A DNA stretch of 7,049 bases, from positions 1 through 7,049 of the forward strand of contig DASWHK010000002.1 in NCBI GenBank assembly GCA_036398215.1, in the 5' to 3' direction. This document shows, piece after piece, positions 5,814 to 7,049 of this stretch. The notes below the pieces were generated by a model, which saw only the letters and a program-made list of their open reading frames with translations, ran no database searches and had not been told where the DNA came from. Source of the stretch: DASWHK01 sp036398215 (lineage in GTDB: Bacteria; Acidobacteriota; UBA890). The number at the start of each line of letters is the position of its first letter. Positions within the stretch are counted from its first letter, which is position 1. The position numbers and the translations under genes are program-made.

Positions 5814-6539
5814 CTACCCGGCGGCCTCGCAGTCGGCGAAATCGAGGGTTCCGAGGGCCAGGGCCAGCGTCGTGTCGGCCAGCACCTGGTTGGCGTCGAT
5901 CGCCGGGATCGGGCAAGCGGCGGCCGCGAGCGCCAGGGGGACCTCGGTGCAGCCCATGATCAGGCAGCCGGCGCCGAGCTCCTGGAGATGCTTCGCCACC
6001 GTGACCAGACGCGGATCCGGTACTCCGGGTGCCGATCCGCCGCCCCCCTTCACCTGGCGAATTGCCGCCATCACCTGCTCCTGCTCATCGGCAGCCGGGT
6101 AGATCGGCTCCAAGCCGTGCCGCCGCAAGGGCGCGTCGTACAGGCCGGCGCGCACCGTTCCGCTCGCCGCCAGCAGGCCGACCTCGGGAACGACGGCAAT
6201 CTCGGCGGCGGCCGCGGCGGCCAGCGCGATCATGTCGAGGACGGGGACGTCGACGGCCCCGCGAATCGCGTCCAGGAAGGCGTGCGCCGAGTTGCAGGGG
6301 ATGGCGATGAAGTCGGCGCCCGCCGCCTCCAACGTGCGGGCGGCGGCCACCAGGGCCGGGGCCGGGTCGGGGCCCTCGCCGGACAGAAAGGCGGTGCGGT
6401 CCGGCACCTGCGTGGCGCTGTAGAGGATGCAGGGCGGATGGTCCTGATCGCGCGGCGCGTCGTGGGCGGCGACGACCCGGGCGTAGAAATCGACGCCCGC
6501 TGCGGGGCCCATGCCGCCGAGCACGCCGATCGTGAGCAT
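5814..6539 (-). CDS. Aspartate/glutamate racemase family protein
   Basis: The 241-residue product belongs to the cofactor-independent Asp/Glu racemase family, which interconverts L- and D-amino acids using two cysteines. It has the opening GVLGGMGPAA (5-14), VPDRTAFL (45-52), the first catalytic cysteine in IPCNSAH (Cys82, 80-86), and the second in MGCTEVPLAL (Cys197, 195-204). Both lobes are complete and the length is typical of aspartate racemases and broad-specificity relatives; the substrate is not certain from sequence. The ATG at 6537-6539 lies 14 nt after the gcvPB stop, with a weak GGCGAG ribosome binding site, so the two are probably co-transcribed. Two TAG codons in tandem (5811-5816) end the gene. 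It could supply D-aspartate or D-glutamate for cell wall or other use, or exchange the aspartate pool. Glutamate racemase MurI is less likely given the GGMGP/PDRT pattern. Confidence 0.9.
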   Translation of the reverse strand: MLTIGVLGGMGPAAGVDFYARVVAAHDAPRDQDHPPCILYSATQVPDRTAFLSGEGPDPAPALVAAARTLEAAGADFIAIPCNSAHAFLDAIRGAVDVPVLDMIALAAAAAAEIAVVPEVGLLAASGTVRAGLYDAPLRRHGLEPIYPAADEQEQVMAAIRQVKGGGGSAPGVPDPRLVTVAKHLQELGAGCLIMGCTEVPLALAAAACPIPAIDANQVLADTTLALALGTLDFADCEAAG

Positions 6540-6553
6540 GGGAAGCTCGCCGG

Positions 6554-7049
6554 CTAGCCGGTCGCGCCGGCGCCGACGGGCTCGTGCTCTCCCGCGGTCT
6601 CGGGCCGCCAGGCCAGGATCGGCTTGCGCGCCGCCCGGGCCTCGTCGAGGCGCGACAGGAAGGTGCTGTGCGGGGCCGCCCGGACGTGCTCGGGGTCGGT
6701 TTCGGCCTCGGCCGCGATGGCGATCATCGCCTCGATGAACGTGTCGAGGTCCTCGCGGCTGACGGTCTCGGTGGGCTCGATCATCAGGGCGCCGGAAACG
6801 ACCAGCGGGAAGTAGACGGTCGGCGGGTGGTAGCCGTGGTCGATGAGCCGCTTGCAGATGTCCATCGCCGTCACCCCGTGCTTCTTCTGCGTCCGGTCCG
6901 AGAAGATGACCTCGTGCATGCAGAGGCGCGGGTGCGGCAGGTGGTAGTGGCCCTCGAGCCGCTTCTGGATGTAGTTGGCGTTGAGCACCGCGTCCTCGGC
7001 CACTTGGCGGAGGCCGACGGCGCCGAGGGCGCGGATATACGCGTAGGCA
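6554..7049 (-). CDS. gcvPB: Glycine dehydrogenase (decarboxylating) subunit 2, C-terminal part, N-terminus beyond the window
   Basis: This is the PLP-containing half of a split P-protein of the glycine cleavage system, which decarboxylates glycine and passes the aminomethyl group to lipoylated GcvH, ultimately feeding 5,10-methylene-tetrahydrofolate. Only the last 164 residues are visible, of a protein usually near 480-500. The frame is open to the right edge, and the PLP-lysine region lies outside. Visible blocks, numbered from the first full codon: AYAYIRALG (1-9), EDAVLNANYIQKRL (18-31 region), CMHE (42-45), GVTAMDICKRLIDHGYHPPTVYFPLV (57-82 region), GALMIEPTET (85-94), and near the end the AARKP pattern. 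The protein ends with a short tail. The family pattern is of the separate PB subunit, so gcvPA would be expected upstream, outside the window. The racemase gene follows after 14 nt. Confidence 0.95.
   Translation of the reverse strand, partial: AYAYIRALGAVGLRQVAEDAVLNANYIQKRLEGHYHLPHPRLCMHEVIFSDRTQKKHGVTAMDICKRLIDHGYHPPTVYFPLVVSGALMIEPTETVSREDLDTFIEAMIAIAAEAETDPEHVRAAPHSTFLSRLDEARAARKPILAWRPETAGEHEPVGAGATG

Noticed and set aside
4737..6557. Plus-strand open frame of about 606 codons opposite panB, the racemase and gcvPB
   Set aside because: It runs antisense to three clearly recognised genes, its translation is rich in Gly, Arg, His and Asp without family motifs, and long antisense frames are expected at this GC content.
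1..7049. A CRISPR array, tRNA, mobile element or defence system
   Set aside because: I saw no regularly spaced direct repeats, tRNA-like cloverleaf, transposase or integrase motifs, or terminal repeats. All coding space is taken by metabolic or secreted-protein genes.

Overview
The window is about 7 kb of very GC-rich bacterial chromosome: roughly 72% in sampled stretches of the conserved genes and about 63% in the gene at the left end. All seven recognisable genes lie on the minus strand, so transcription runs from the right edge to the left. The content is mostly housekeeping metabolism. I see no CRISPR array, phage gene, transposase, tRNA or rRNA. A split glycine decarboxylase (GcvPB type), a large GC bias and a secreted protein made of carboxypeptidase-regulatory-like repeats together suggest an Acidobacteriota-like or similar high-GC Gram-negative lineage. 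That is inference with low confidence.

In transcription order: the C-terminal third of gcvPB (6554-7049, cut by the right edge); an aspartate/glutamate racemase family gene 14 nt downstream (5814-6539); panB (4782-5624) and panC (3788-4648), two steps of pantothenate synthesis; an exported lipoprotein amidohydrolase (2419-3726); aroB of the shikimate pathway (1115-2239); and a secreted three-domain beta-sandwich protein (1-915) cut by the left edge. Every gap is under 200 nt, so long polycistronic transcripts are possible, but only gcvPB-racemase and panC-amidohydrolase are close enough to call an operon with some confidence.

PanB makes ketopantoate from ketoisovalerate using 5,10-methylene-tetrahydrofolate. 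The glycine cleavage system to which GcvPB belongs produces that cofactor. PanC then joins pantoate to beta-alanine, which normally comes from L-aspartate through PanD. PanD is not in the window, but an aspartate/glutamate racemase is. The right half can therefore be read as a C1/aspartate/pantothenate neighbourhood, although the racemase link is speculative.

The gaps hold the least ordinary signals. A bipartite inverted repeat (14 paired bases) lies directly upstream of aroB. A hairpin (11 paired bases) sits in the panB leader. Two tiny open frames (18 and 20 codons) end in 4-nt overlaps with the amidohydrolase and panB start codons. None of these amounts to a demonstrated new system. The long open frames on the plus strand are antisense shadows produced by the base composition.
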